The translations under genes were made by a program, and so were the position numbers. Of a DNA stretch of 64,000 bases, positions 17,582-26,590 are shown one piece after another. The DNA is from Pseudomonas marincola (GTDB lineage Bacteria; Pseudomonadota; Gammaproteobacteria; Pseudomonadales; Pseudomonadaceae). Position 1 is the stretch's first letter. Every line of letters begins with the position of its first letter. Location: positions 620,001 to 684,000 of the forward strand of contig NZ_FPBC01000001.1 in assembly GCF_900116605.1 (NCBI RefSeq), written 5' to 3'. The notes beneath the pieces were generated by a model. The model saw only the letters and a program-made list of their open reading frames with translations, was not told the DNA's origin and searched no databases.

Positions 17582-18208
17582 TCAGCGCGTTAACGCCGCA
17601 TAGCTATTCATCAGGTTGCGGTAGTTGGGGATACGCTCAGACAGCAGATTGCCCAAGCCTTCGATGTCATTGCGCCAGTCACGGTGAAGCTCGCAGGCCA
17701 CGGCAAACCAGTTCATCATTTGCGCACCTGCCACAGTCATGCGGTTCCAGGCGGCTTGCTGAACGGTTTCATTGAACGTGCCGGAAGCATCGGTCACCAC
17801 AAACACTTCAAAGCCTTCAGCCAATGCCGACAACGTAGGAAACGCGACACAAACGTCGGTGACCACCCCGGCAATAATCAATTGTTTGCGGCCCGTGGCC
17901 TTGATGGCCTTAACAAAGTCTTCGTTATCCCACGCATTGATCTGCCCCGGGCGAGCGATATAAGGCGCGTCCGGAAACATGGCTTTAAGCTCAGGAACAA
18001 TCGGCCCGTTCGGCCCCTGCTCAAAGCTTGTGGTGAGAATGGTCGGCAACTCGAAGAACTTGGCCAGATCGGCAAGCGCCAGCACATTGTTCTTGAACTC
18101 GTTGGGTGTGAAGTCCTGAACCAGAGAAATCAAGCCGGTCTGGTGGTCGACCAACAGCACAACAGCATCATCTTTATTCAGACGCGAATAGGTCTTTACA
18201 GTACTCAT
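17582..18208 (-). CDS. ycaC: YcaC-like isochorismatase-family hydrolase
   Basis: 208 aa, the length of E. coli YcaC, and very similar to it throughout (FKNNVLALADLAKFF, PYIARPGQINAWDNEDFV, FVVTDASGTFNE). The isochorismatase-fold nucleophile Cys120 (GVVTDVC) and Asp21 (LLVDHQ) are present. YcaC proteins form octamers and are cysteine hydrolases of uncertain natural substrate. The AAGGAG ribosome site is strong. It lies 89 bp after the MFS gene on the same strand and may be the last gene of the operon that starts at 24607. A second, more distant isochorismatase-like gene is at 22898-23551. Confidence 0.9.
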   Translation of the reverse strand: MSTVKTYSRLNKDDAVVLLVDHQTGLISLVQDFTPNEFKNNVLALADLAKFFELPTILTTSFEQGPNGPIVPELKAMFPDAPYIARPGQINAWDNEDFVKAIKATGRKQLIIAGVVTDVCVAFPTLSALAEGFEVFVVTDASGTFNETVQQAAWNRMTVAGAQMMNWFAVACELHRDWRNDIEGLGNLLSERIPNYRNLMNSYAALTR

Positions 18209-18297
18209 AGGTGACTCCTTGGTGGCTGGATGTGATTGAATCTACTGGCGCTCGTTCCAGCTCGGTAGAAAGCAGCCAGTTACGCAAAACCTCAGGT

Positions 18298-19878
18298 TTA
18301 TAACGTCTGCCCTGCCAGCAAGTGGCGGACTTGCACGGGGACACCAGCAATCTGCAATCGCCTGGCCTGAGCCTCTATTCGCTGCTCGGCCCGTGTCACC
18401 CGGTTGTGGTGGCGCAAGTGCTCAAGCCACGACTCGTCATAGAAGACTTCCAGCCAGCGCTGTCTGTTCTCGGTGTCTTGCACCAGCCCCCACGAGAACG
18501 CGCCATTGCGCCGACGCATTCGCCGAACCTCGTTCATGGCCTGCTGAAATGCAGGCCAGTCATCGGCTGCGATCTGGTATTCAACTGTGACCATGACCGG
18601 CCCCTGATCCGGGCTTTGTCCGTCCAGCAGAACGGGCACCGGCCAATGCAACGAAGGCGCTAAGTCTTCCGCTTCGGTGACTGGCAGCTTGAAATAGGCC
18701 GTCATGCAAATCCCCAACAGCAATGCAATGGCGGCAAGACAGAGCGCATAAACAATCGAGCTTTGACTGGCGACATAGCCCCACAACAAGCCTCCGCTGG
18801 CCATGCTGCCGAAGAACACCAGGATATATACGGATAAGGCGCGGGCGCGTACCCAGCTCGGAACCGCTGTTTGCGCCGCCACCTGCAAAGACGACAGCAC
18901 GGCAATCCAAGCGGCTCCACTGATAAACATAACGGGCAGCAGCAACCGAAAATCGCGCACAAAAGCCAGGGCAAGAATTACCAGCGCATAGAGCACACTG
19001 GCGCCCACAACCAGCCAGTCGGCGCTTATCTTCTCGCGCACCTTCGGCAAAAGTGTTGCGCCTGTAACAGCCCCCACGCCAACACTGCCAAGCAGCAGGC
19101 CGAAATCTGCGGCGCTGCCATGCAATTCCTGGCGCACGATCAGCGGGAGCAACGACATACCGCCGCTGGCCCCCAGAAAGAACGCAAAGGCGCGTACCAG
19201 AACTGCCTGTAACGACTTCGAAGCCCGGCTGTAGCGCCAACCCGCACGGATCGCGCCCCATAGCCGTTCCGCCGGGAGTACTGCGGGTGTCACCTCGCGG
19301 CGCCAGAACAGCAGCACGGCAATTACCGCGAAGAATGACAATGAGTTAAGCGCGAATGTTGCCCACGGCCCGCTCATGCTAACCAGCACACCTGCGATGG
19401 CAGGGCCAATTGCCCTGGCGACATTGACCCCGACACTCGACAACGCAATCGCCGCGGGCAAATCGGCCTTATCGACCAACTCCGGTGTCAGTGCCGACCA
19501 TGCTGGCATCATCAACGCGGTGCCGATGCCCATGCACAATGTCAGCACCAGCAGCAGCGTGACGGTCATCTGGCCACTCAAGGTCAGCAGCGCCAAAGCC
19601 ATTGCGACCCCGGCCATCCACACCTGCACCGTCAGTAAGTAACGGCGTCGGTCAACAATGTCGGCCATGGCTCCCGCTGGCAGCGCCAGGAAGAACATCG
19701 GGGCGCTGCCGGCAACCTGCACCAGCGCCACATTCAGCGGGCTGGCTGATAGCGAGGTCATCAACCAGCCCGCCCCAACCTCATGCATCCAGGTGCCAAT
19801 ATTGGAGGCGATGCTGGCCAGCCACAGCCAGCGAAAGGTTTTGTAACCGAGCGGGCTCCAAGCCGATGACTGCGCCAT
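18298..19878 (-). CDS. MFS transporter with C-terminal soluble domain (EntS-like, MFS_3)
   Basis: 526 aa from the ATG at 19878, with GAGG upstream; the longer frame runs into the preceding gene. About residues 10-400 hold 10-12 membrane segments of an MFS_3 pump (WLWLASIASNIGTWMHEVGAGWLM, PAGAMADIVDRRRYLL with the loop 2-3 DRR motif, SVGVNVARAIGPAIAGVLV). The last about 110 residues (VMVTVEYQIAADDWPAFQQAMNEVRRMRRRNGAFSWGL to the end) form a soluble ferredoxin-like domain found in this subfamily. It probably exports a small organic molecule. It starts 10 bp after the amidohydrolase gene, so the two are co-transcribed. Confidence 0.88.
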   Translation of the reverse strand: MAQSSAWSPLGYKTFRWLWLASIASNIGTWMHEVGAGWLMTSLSASPLNVALVQVAGSAPMFFLALPAGAMADIVDRRRYLLTVQVWMAGVAMALALLTLSGQMTVTLLLVLTLCMGIGTALMMPAWSALTPELVDKADLPAAIALSSVGVNVARAIGPAIAGVLVSMSGPWATFALNSLSFFAVIAVLLFWRREVTPAVLPAERLWGAIRAGWRYSRASKSLQAVLVRAFAFFLGASGGMSLLPLIVRQELHGSAADFGLLLGSVGVGAVTGATLLPKVREKISADWLVVGASVLYALVILALAFVRDFRLLLPVMFISGAAWIAVLSSLQVAAQTAVPSWVRARALSVYILVFFGSMASGGLLWGYVASQSSIVYALCLAAIALLLGICMTAYFKLPVTEAEDLAPSLHWPVPVLLDGQSPDQGPVMVTVEYQIAADDWPAFQQAMNEVRRMRRRNGAFSWGLVQDTENRQRWLEVFYDESWLEHLRHHNRVTRAEQRIEAQARRLQIAGVPVQVRHLLAGQTL

Positions 19879-19888
19879 GCTACGCACC

Positions 19889-21727
19889 TCAGAAGGCAAA
19901 ACAGGAGCAGCCGAATGCACCCCAGAACCCCTGAAAATCACTTACAGGGACTGTGGACAGACGCGCCTTCTCGTGGCTGTGCGCATGCACACCACAAGCG
20001 CCTGCACATTGATGAACCTGCAATGCCTGCGGGGCCGATGGGCGCCAATGCCCCGGAACATTGACCACGGGTGACCAGTCCGGCATGACGGGGACTGACG
20101 GCGGCGACAACCTGTCGAACTCATCTGCGCCGTAAACCACCTTGCCACCCACCACTGTCAGCACCGACTCGATCCACTTAACGGCCTCGTCCTCGACCGT
20201 GAAGTAGTCAGCCGACAGGGCAATCATGTCCGCCAGCTGGCCAACCTTGATCTGTCCCTTCTTGCCCTGCTCTGACGAAAACCAGGCGCTGCCATGGGTG
20301 AATAGCTGCAGCGCGGTTTCACGTGAAAGGCCTTGAGGATAAAGCGCCATCCCCCCGACAGTCTTGCCACTCACCAGCCAGTAGAGCGAGGTCCACGGGT
20401 TGTAACTGGAGACTCGCGTGGCATCAGTACCGGCGCCAACCGGCACACCCTCAGCAAGCATGCGCTGAATGGGCGGTGTTTGTTCAGCCGCCTGTTTGCC
20501 ATAACGATCGACAAAATACTCGCCCTGAAACGCCATTCGGTCCTGAATCGCGATACCGCCACCCAGCGCGCGCACACGCTCGATATTGCGTGGGGTAATG
20601 GTTTCTGCGTGATCGAAAAACCACGGCAGTCCATTGAACGGAATATCTCGGTCAACTTTCTCGAACACATCGAGCATCCGCGAAATAGATTCGTCATAGG
20701 TTGCATGCAGCCGGAACGGCCAGCGGTGTTCGACCAGGTGGTGCACAACAGGCTCCAGCTCATCTTCCATATTTGCAGCAAGATCCGGGCGCGGCTCGAC
20801 AAAGTCTTCAAAGTCAGCCGCAGAGAACACCAGCATCTCCCCTGCACCGTTGTGCCGGAGAAAATCATCGCCCTGATGCAGCTTTACCGAACCGGTCCAG
20901 CTCTTGAAGTCCTCCAGCTCTTCCTTGGGCCGTTGGGTAAACAAGTTGTAAGCAATACGCACGGTCAGCTGATTAGCTTTGGCCAGCTCTTCAATAACCG
21001 CATAGTCATCGGGATAGTTCTGAAAACCACCGCCAGCATCAATAGCGCTGGTAACCCCAAGCCGGTTCAACTCACGCATGAATTGGCGGGTTGAGTTCAC
21101 CTGATACTCAAGCGGCAGCTTTGGTCCCTTGGCCAGGGTTGAGTAAAGAATCATCGCATTCGGCTTGGCCACCAACATGCCGGTTGGCTCACCATTGGCA
21201 TCGCGCTGAATTTCGCCGCCTGGCGGATTGGGGGTGTTGCGGTCGTAGCCCACCACGCGCAGAGCAGCGCGATTGAGCAAGGCGCGGTCGTAAAGATGCA
21301 GCACAAAGACCGGGGTGTCGGGCGCCGCCTGATTAAGTTCATCAAGGCTCGGCATGCGCTTCTCGGCAAACTGGAATTCGTTCCAGCCACCCACCACTCT
21401 CACCCACTGCGGGGCAGGTGTCACATCGGCTTGCGCCTTGAGCATCCGCAAGGCGTCAGCCAGAGACGGCACGCCTTCCCAGCGCAGTTCAAGGTTGTAG
21501 TTGAGGCCGCCACGAATCAGGTGCAAGTGCGAGTCATTGAGGCCGGGTACAACCGTACGTCGCTGCAGGTCGATCAACTGCGTGGAACTGCCGCGCATGC
21601 TCATCGCGTCGGCGTCGCTGCCCACTGCAACAAAACGACCATCCTTGATGGCAACAGCCGTCGCATGCGGGTTGTCGCGGTCCACGGTATGCAAACGGCC
21701 ATTGAAAAGAATCAGATCGGCGCTCAT
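19889..21727 (-). CDS. YtcJ-type metal-dependent amidohydrolase
   Basis: 612 aa from the ATG at 21727, which has an ideal AAGGAG site; the open frame extends further but without a start signal. Amidohydrolase features: N-terminal ADLILFNGRLHTVD, the metal-binding His67-x-His69 (GLNDSHLHL), a later His in FDHAET, an Asp in GAGTDATRVSSYNPW, and the C-terminal LADMIALSADYF strand. YtcJ (Amidohydro_3) proteins hydrolyse cyclic or N-acyl amide bonds; the substrate is unknown. An odd Cys/His-rich tail (VHQCAGACGVHAHSHEKARL) ends the protein. It lies in the middle of the 18.3-24.6 kb cluster. Confidence 0.9.
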   Translation of the reverse strand: MSADLILFNGRLHTVDRDNPHATAVAIKDGRFVAVGSDADAMSMRGSSTQLIDLQRRTVVPGLNDSHLHLIRGGLNYNLELRWEGVPSLADALRMLKAQADVTPAPQWVRVVGGWNEFQFAEKRMPSLDELNQAAPDTPVFVLHLYDRALLNRAALRVVGYDRNTPNPPGGEIQRDANGEPTGMLVAKPNAMILYSTLAKGPKLPLEYQVNSTRQFMRELNRLGVTSAIDAGGGFQNYPDDYAVIEELAKANQLTVRIAYNLFTQRPKEELEDFKSWTGSVKLHQGDDFLRHNGAGEMLVFSAADFEDFVEPRPDLAANMEDELEPVVHHLVEHRWPFRLHATYDESISRMLDVFEKVDRDIPFNGLPWFFDHAETITPRNIERVRALGGGIAIQDRMAFQGEYFVDRYGKQAAEQTPPIQRMLAEGVPVGAGTDATRVSSYNPWTSLYWLVSGKTVGGMALYPQGLSRETALQLFTHGSAWFSSEQGKKGQIKVGQLADMIALSADYFTVEDEAVKWIESVLTVVGGKVVYGADEFDRLSPPSVPVMPDWSPVVNVPGHWRPSAPQALQVHQCAGACGVHAHSHEKARLSTVPVSDFQGFWGAFGCSCFAF

Positions 21728-21862
21728 GACTATCTCCTTAAATGTGTCTGGCAATACACCTGCGCCCGTCGTTGAACTAAACAGGCATGGTCTTTCAGGT
21801 ATCGCCGGCAACAAGCTGATGACGGGCGTACTCACACTCGCCGACTAAAACGCGTGGCTTAC

Positions 21863-22402
21863 TCAGCGTGGCTTGAGCCAATTGGCAAATAACGCTGTCA
21901 CCCGCGGCATGAACAAATAAACAACCAGAAGCACAATGCTCAGGGTGATCAGGGCATTGCTGAGAAAATACCCACCGAGCAGGGGCAATCTGGCAAAGAG
22001 CGGTTGCCACAACAAAGGCACCACCAGGCTCAAGGGCAAGATCACCAAAAAGGTAATACAGGCTTGTTTCCAGCGTGCCGGCGGCTCGTTCGCCGTTGGG
22101 GTAAACCAGAACTCGCGATTGGCTTCGACCTGAATCTGGTCGCCATCCGCCAGCAACGGCTGCACTTCCTCGATCAAATGCCGCCGTTCACTGGAATCCA
22201 GCCAGCACTGCAACTCCCCGGTGCCGACAAAACGCAGTACGCAAACAAACCGGTCAGCATCCCTGATCACATTGACCCCCAAGTGCCCTGGGTAGGTGCT
22301 GGCAATCTGAGTCGTGCGCCGCAACCATTTCTCATAAGCGGGCTGCTGTCCGGCCTTAACCCGGTGACGCACGATCAGAGTGACTATTTCGGGCTCGTCC
22401 AT
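21863..22402 (-). CDS. ABM-domain protein fused to membrane segments
   Basis: 179 aa from the ATG at 22402, with GGGAG upstream. Residues about 5-95 form an antibiotic-biosynthesis-monooxygenase ferredoxin-like domain (EIVTLIVRHRVKAGQQPAYEKWLRR, YPGHLGVNVIRD, FVCVLRFVG). Residues about 118-170 hold two hydrophobic helices (ACITFLVILPLSLVVPLLW and LSNALITLSIVLLVVYLFMPRV). The hybrid is known as a family, but its reaction is not. It is membrane-anchored, next to DoxX, so it may work at the quinone or lipid interface. It begins 26 bp after the DoxX gene. Confidence 0.85.
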   Translation of the reverse strand: MDEPEIVTLIVRHRVKAGQQPAYEKWLRRTTQIASTYPGHLGVNVIRDADRFVCVLRFVGTGELQCWLDSSERRHLIEEVQPLLADGDQIQVEANREFWFTPTANEPPARWKQACITFLVILPLSLVVPLLWQPLFARLPLLGGYFLSNALITLSIVLLVVYLFMPRVTALFANWLKPR

Positions 22403-22428
22403 CGCATCTCCCAGAATCTTCAAATACG

Positions 22429-22842
22429 CTAGTTGATCGACGCCAAAGGGCTGCCCGGTTCAAAAACTCTGGGGCCGAGCGCAAGACTGCCGCCACCGGT
22501 GATCGCCAAAGTGCTGAAGATGATTAACAACAACCAGGCAAACTGCGCTTGCTCAAAACTCCACTGCGGATGCACCAAAAACACAGAGACCACCAGCAGG
22601 AACACCACCGGCAAACAGGCCAGCCGGGTAAACAAACCGAGCACAATCAGCAGCGGACACAGCACCTCGGCAAATATCGCCAAGCTGACGGTCAAGGCAC
22701 CGCCCAGACCAAAGGGATCTTCGATTACTTCTGCCTGCTGGCTGAAGTGCAGCAACTTGGGTAAGCCGTGCACTTGCAGCAGCAGGATCGAAGCACTCGC
22801 CCTGAGCCATAAGAGCGCCCAGTCAACAGCCGAATTTCGCAT
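22429..22842 (-). CDS. DoxX-family membrane protein
   Basis: About 137 aa from the ATG at 22842; a start at 22917 would overlap the preceding gene by 20 bp and has no ribosome site, though the chosen one is also weak. Four hydrophobic segments follow the DoxX pattern: WALLWLRASASILLLQVHGLPKLLHF, then LTVSLAIFAEVLCPLLIVLGLFTRLACLPVVFLLVVSVFLVH and AQFAWLLLIIFSTLAITGGGSLAL. DoxX proteins are small four-helix redox-linked membrane subunits, named after the thiosulfate:quinone oxidoreductase subunit. Their role in bacteria is mostly undetermined. Confidence 0.85.
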   Translation of the reverse strand: MRNSAVDWALLWLRASASILLLQVHGLPKLLHFSQQAEVIEDPFGLGGALTVSLAIFAEVLCPLLIVLGLFTRLACLPVVFLLVVSVFLVHPQWSFEQAQFAWLLLIIFSTLAITGGGSLALGPRVFEPGSPLASIN

Positions 22843-22897
22843 GTGAATAACCCGATGCAGTGTTGAATTGAGCGCACCTTGGCGCGGCGCCAAAGCC

Positions 22898-23551
22898 TTA
22901 GTGACCCTCAGACGCATTGAACATGGTCTTGGCGTAAATCAGGCCAAGGCCATACGCACCGCCATGCTCGATCGAGGTTTTAACCGTTTGATCGTAGGTT
23001 TCACCGCGTGCCCAGTCGCGTTGCAACTCCAGCAAATACTGCAGAGCGGTCATGGGCCGTGCGCCGATCTGGATCATGCGCTGCATCGCCATTTGATGGG
23101 CTTCATCGGACACGTCTCCGCAGGCATCGGCGATGACATAAACATCGAAACCTTGATCAATCGCCGAGAGCGCAGGACCCACGATGCACACAGAGGTCCA
23201 CAAACCCGCCAGGACAATTTTCTGTTTGCCGGCGGCGTTGACCTCAACCGAGATACGCTCGTCTTCCCAGGTGTTCATACTGGTACGGTCGATGACGTTG
23301 TAGTCGGGAAAAACCGACTTGATCTCGTTGAAAATCGGACCAGAGAAGCTCTTCTCGGCAACCGTTGTAAGAATGGTTGAAACCCCGAATTCCTTGGCGG
23401 CTTTAGCCACCAATGCGGCGTTATTGCGCAGGGTCACGGCATCAATCGACTTGGTCGCAAACGACATCTGTGATTGATGATCAATCATGATCAGGGTGTG
23501 ATCATTAGGGTTCAAAAGTGTCTTGCCGGGTGCAGCTTTAGCAGTCGCCAT
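22898..23551 (-). CDS. Isochorismatase-family cysteine hydrolase
   Basis: 217 aa. The isochorismatase fold is shown by LIMIDHQSQM (Asp24) near the N-terminus, STILTTVAEKSFSGP and the nucleophile Cys122 in LAGLWTSVCIVGPALSA. It resembles YcaC in length and order of motifs but is clearly a different subgroup from the one at 17582-18208. It lies 39 bp after the alpha/beta hydrolase gene, so it is the second gene of the operon. Hydrolysis of an amide, imide or vinyl-ether bond is the family reaction; the substrate here is unknown. Confidence 0.88.
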   Translation of the reverse strand: MATAKAAPGKTLLNPNDHTLIMIDHQSQMSFATKSIDAVTLRNNAALVAKAAKEFGVSTILTTVAEKSFSGPIFNEIKSVFPDYNVIDRTSMNTWEDERISVEVNAAGKQKIVLAGLWTSVCIVGPALSAIDQGFDVYVIADACGDVSDEAHQMAMQRMIQIGARPMTALQYLLELQRDWARGETYDQTVKTSIEHGGAYGLGLIYAKTMFNASEGH

Positions 23552-23590
23552 GATGGTGTCCTCTGGGTGGTTTAACGGGAGTAATGGGGC

Positions 23591-24607
23591 TTATTTCAGG
23601 TGCTTCTTCAGCTCCGCACCTGCTTGCAGCATTGCCGACTGCGCACCACTTATATGCGCCAGCGGATTGAGCAAACCAAAATCGTGGATCATGCCGTTGT
23701 AACGAGTTGCAGTGACGTCCACCCCGGCGGCATCAAGCTTGCGTGCATAGGCTTCACCCTCATCACGCAGCACATCGAACTCGGCGGTCTGAATCAGTGC
23801 AGGCGGGAGTCCCTTGAGTTGTTCACTGTTCGCACGCAGCGGAGAGGCGTACAGATCTGAACGCTGCTTATCGTCCGTGGTGTAGTTGTCCCAGAACCAC
23901 TTCATCAGTGGCTTGGTAAGGAAATGCCCCTGGGCAAACTGGTTGTATGAGGCTGTTTCCAGATTGGCATCGGTGACAGGCCAGAGCAGCGCCTGGAACT
24001 TGATGGTGGGCGTGCCCTTGTCCTTGGCCATGAGGCTGACAACCGCGGCCATGTTGCCGCCGACACTATTGCCCGCAACCGCAAGCCGCGAGGCATCCAC
24101 GCCAATCTCCTTGCCGTGCTCGGCGACCCATTGAGTCGCTGCGTATGCCTGATTGATCGCGGTTGGGTAATGCGCCTCCGGGGACGGGGTGTAATCGACA
24201 TACACCGCCACAGCGCCCGAGTTCACCACCAGATCATGAATAAGCCGCTCATGGGTTGGATAGTCACCCAGTACCCAGCCGCCGCCGTGGAAGAACATGA
24301 ATACCGGTAGCGTTGCGTTGGCACCCGCCGGGCGCACAATGACCAGTTTCAGCGGCTTGCCATCTACTTCAATGGTTTTGTCTTCGACTTGTGTTCCCGA
24401 CAAATCGACCTTTACCGACGCTTGCGCGCCCACCAGAACTGCTCGCGCCTCTTTGGGCGTCATCTGCTCAAGGGGCTTGCCTCCACCTGCAGCAAGGGCC
24501 TCCAAAAATGCCTGGGTATCCTGTTCGACTCCCGGGCTTCCGGCAGCAAGCGCAGCGCTCGCCGAGACACTCATTGCAACGGTTGATAAATACTTTTGCA
24601 TGGCCAT
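23591..24607 (-). CDS. Exported alpha/beta hydrolase (HSL-type esterase)
   Basis: 338 aa. A short signal peptide (YLSTVAMSVSASAALAA-GSP) suggests periplasmic location. The hormone-sensitive-lipase oxyanion motif HGGGW (107-111), nucleophile Ser181 (GNSVGGN), Asp278 (AEFDVLRDEG) and His308 (MIHDFGLLN) complete the catalytic triad. It hydrolyses esters of small acids. The GAGAG ribosome site supports the start. It is the first gene of the minus-strand cluster, and the 367-bp gap upstream holds phased TTAA repeats next to the winged-helix regulator. Confidence 0.92.
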   Translation of the reverse strand: MAMQKYLSTVAMSVSASAALAAGSPGVEQDTQAFLEALAAGGGKPLEQMTPKEARAVLVGAQASVKVDLSGTQVEDKTIEVDGKPLKLVIVRPAGANATLPVFMFFHGGGWVLGDYPTHERLIHDLVVNSGAVAVYVDYTPSPEAHYPTAINQAYAATQWVAEHGKEIGVDASRLAVAGNSVGGNMAAVVSLMAKDKGTPTIKFQALLWPVTDANLETASYNQFAQGHFLTKPLMKWFWDNYTTDDKQRSDLYASPLRANSEQLKGLPPALIQTAEFDVLRDEGEAYARKLDAAGVDVTATRYNGMIHDFGLLNPLAHISGAQSAMLQAGAELKKHLK

Positions 24608-24974
24608 GACTTTTCTCTCGAACTGAGGTTAATGAATACCGAAACGCCCTGCGGGGGCTTTCTGGGACTCGCGACTGCATGCGAGAAATCATCTTCAAAG
24701 CGCAGAGAAAAATTGACCAGTTAAGGGTTGTTAATTGTCATTAGGCGCTGCTTAACAGCTGTTAATGAACGCTATACATGCACCCTGCAAAGCAGTTGTT
24801 TACACCCACAGAAAGTGGCGCCCACCCGCGGATGGCGCTGTTGAGGATGGGTTTAACAACACAGGGAAACAGACCAAATCAATCGGTGCCGGGAAGCCGC
24901 GAATGACTCAAGAGAAGGGATATAACGCAGGCATATTCACTGGCTATAAGCGCTGACAGCGGCGGTCAGCGTTA
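24608..24974. promoter_or_regulatory. Promoter region of the 18-24.6 kb operon with phased TTAA repeats
   Basis: Within 24721-24765 the units ttaa, ttaa, tta, ttaa and ttaa begin at 24721, 24731, 24741, 24752 and 24762, one DNA turn apart. The last two form a perfect 14-bp palindrome (TTAACAGCTGTTAA, 24752-24765). The array lies 114-158 bp upstream of the hydrolase start. Tandem sites on one DNA face suit a winged-helix OmpR-type DNA-binding domain, and such a regulator is encoded immediately upstream. No gene is seen in the rest of the gap. Confidence 0.6.
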
Positions 24975-26420
24975 TTACAGCGCGTATTTTTTGGCGGCGT
25001 GTGAGGGCTGGCGATGGGCGTAACGTTTGTTGTTTATCCGAAAATCAGCACTTTCGCTGAGCTTTTCCAAAGCATAAACGCGGGTGAAATTAAGCAGGCG
25101 ATAATGCACCACCTCTTTACCCATCTCGATGGTCAGTAAAGACTTGGCAGCCAGTTGCACCACGGCGTCAAAAATGGCCGCCTCAGTGACTGACTTGCAA
25201 CCAATCAAGGCAATCGCCTGCTCAAGCGTGACGGCCTCCTCGAAGGTTGCAAAACGCTGGAAAATGATCTGCTCGATTGGCGTCAGCAACCGATAACTCC
25301 ACTCCAGCGAAGCGCGCAGCGAATGATGGCGAGGCAAGGCCGTGCGTGCGCCCTGCATCGACAACCAGAAACAACTGTCCAACTGCGCAAGCAGCCCCTT
25401 TAAACCGAACACATTGACATAAGATGCTGCGAGCTCAATCGCCAGAGGTATGCCTTCCAGCCGACGGCAAATATCGACAACCACCGGCACATCACAGTCG
25501 CGGAATCTGTATCCCTCCTGATGCGCAACCAAGCGACTGACAAACAGCTGAACCGCTGAATAGCCAAGCGCACTGTCGCAACTCAGATAAAGGGCGCTGT
25601 CTGGGATGTTCAATGCAGGCAAACGCTGTACGCATTCAAGACTGACCAAAAGCGGCTCACGGCTGGTTGCAAGAACCGACAGTCGAGGGGCACTTTTGAG
25701 CAACGTCTCCACCAGTTCGGCGCAGGCATCGATAACGTGTTCGCAGTTATCCATTAGCAGCAGTAAATGACGATCAGCAAGATAGCGGCAGAGAGGTTCT
25801 GGCAGCTCGCTGCTCAGCCCCAATGCCAAAGACACCTGGGCGCATACCAGCGCTGGGTCATCAATTTCGGCAAGATCAACGAAGATCACTCCATCCGTGT
25901 AGTAATCCTGCAACAACTCGGCGGCCCGAACGGCCACTGTAGTCTTGCCAATTCCGCCGGCACCGACCACCGTTGTTAAGCGCCGCCCCGGCATGAGCCG
26001 CACCATCCGGTCGATAATTGCGTCGCGGCCTCTGATTTGAAACAAGCGTGCAGGGAGTTTCAGAAGAGGCGACTGAAATAACTCAGTGACCGCCTGGCCA
26101 TCAGCTGAAGCCTCAACTTGGGCGACAAAACTGTATCCACGCAGGGGAACATTAATGATAAATCGCTGGCCATTTACGCCGTCACCCAACGCGCGGCGCA
26201 AGGCGGCAATGTGCACGCGCATGTTTGACTCTTCCACAACAGTCGAAGGCCAGACGTGAGCGATTATTGACTCCTTGCTGACAATATCTCCTGCGTGCTC
26301 AAGGAGTAGATGCAGAATGTCGAGCGCCTTGCTTCCGATCCGAAGCGGACAATCGCCTTTGAAGATGATTCTCTTGTGCACATGGAAGCTGAACGAACTG
26401 AATCGCAGTACTCCTTCCAT
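24975..26420 (-). CDS. Winged-helix regulator with STAND-type ATPase domain
   Basis: 481 aa from the ATG at 26420, with AGGGG at good spacing. Residues 1-102 form an OmpR/CadC-type winged helix (RIGSKALDILHLLLEHAGDIVSKESIIAHVWP, MRVHIAALRRALGDG, PLRGYSFVA). Residues about 130-480 form an NB-ARC-like ATPase: Walker A GAGGIGKT (153-160), an acidic Walker B (LLLLMDNCEHV) and a GIPLAIELAASYV motif. Such proteins often carry long TPR regions and exceed 800 residues; this one ends after the winged-helical part. It probably activates the neighbouring operon. The ligand is unknown. Confidence 0.88.
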   Translation of the reverse strand: MEGVLRFSSFSFHVHKRIIFKGDCPLRIGSKALDILHLLLEHAGDIVSKESIIAHVWPSTVVEESNMRVHIAALRRALGDGVNGQRFIINVPLRGYSFVAQVEASADGQAVTELFQSPLLKLPARLFQIRGRDAIIDRMVRLMPGRRLTTVVGAGGIGKTTVAVRAAELLQDYYTDGVIFVDLAEIDDPALVCAQVSLALGLSSELPEPLCRYLADRHLLLLMDNCEHVIDACAELVETLLKSAPRLSVLATSREPLLVSLECVQRLPALNIPDSALYLSCDSALGYSAVQLFVSRLVAHQEGYRFRDCDVPVVVDICRRLEGIPLAIELAASYVNVFGLKGLLAQLDSCFWLSMQGARTALPRHHSLRASLEWSYRLLTPIEQIIFQRFATFEEAVTLEQAIALIGCKSVTEAAIFDAVVQLAAKSLLTIEMGKEVVHYRLLNFTRVYALEKLSESADFRINNKRYAHRQPSHAAKKYAL

Positions 26421-26590
26421 GCACAGCCCCTTTGGGTGATCCATATATTTCAAGCGCCATCGCCACGACGTCGATACGTGCTCAGCACTCCTCCATCAGC
26501 AGTGTCAGCCTAAAGCTTGGCAGACAATCTGCGACATGGATGGATCAATAGGGGCCCAATACGGCCAACGATGCGTCTGATACGGACGTA

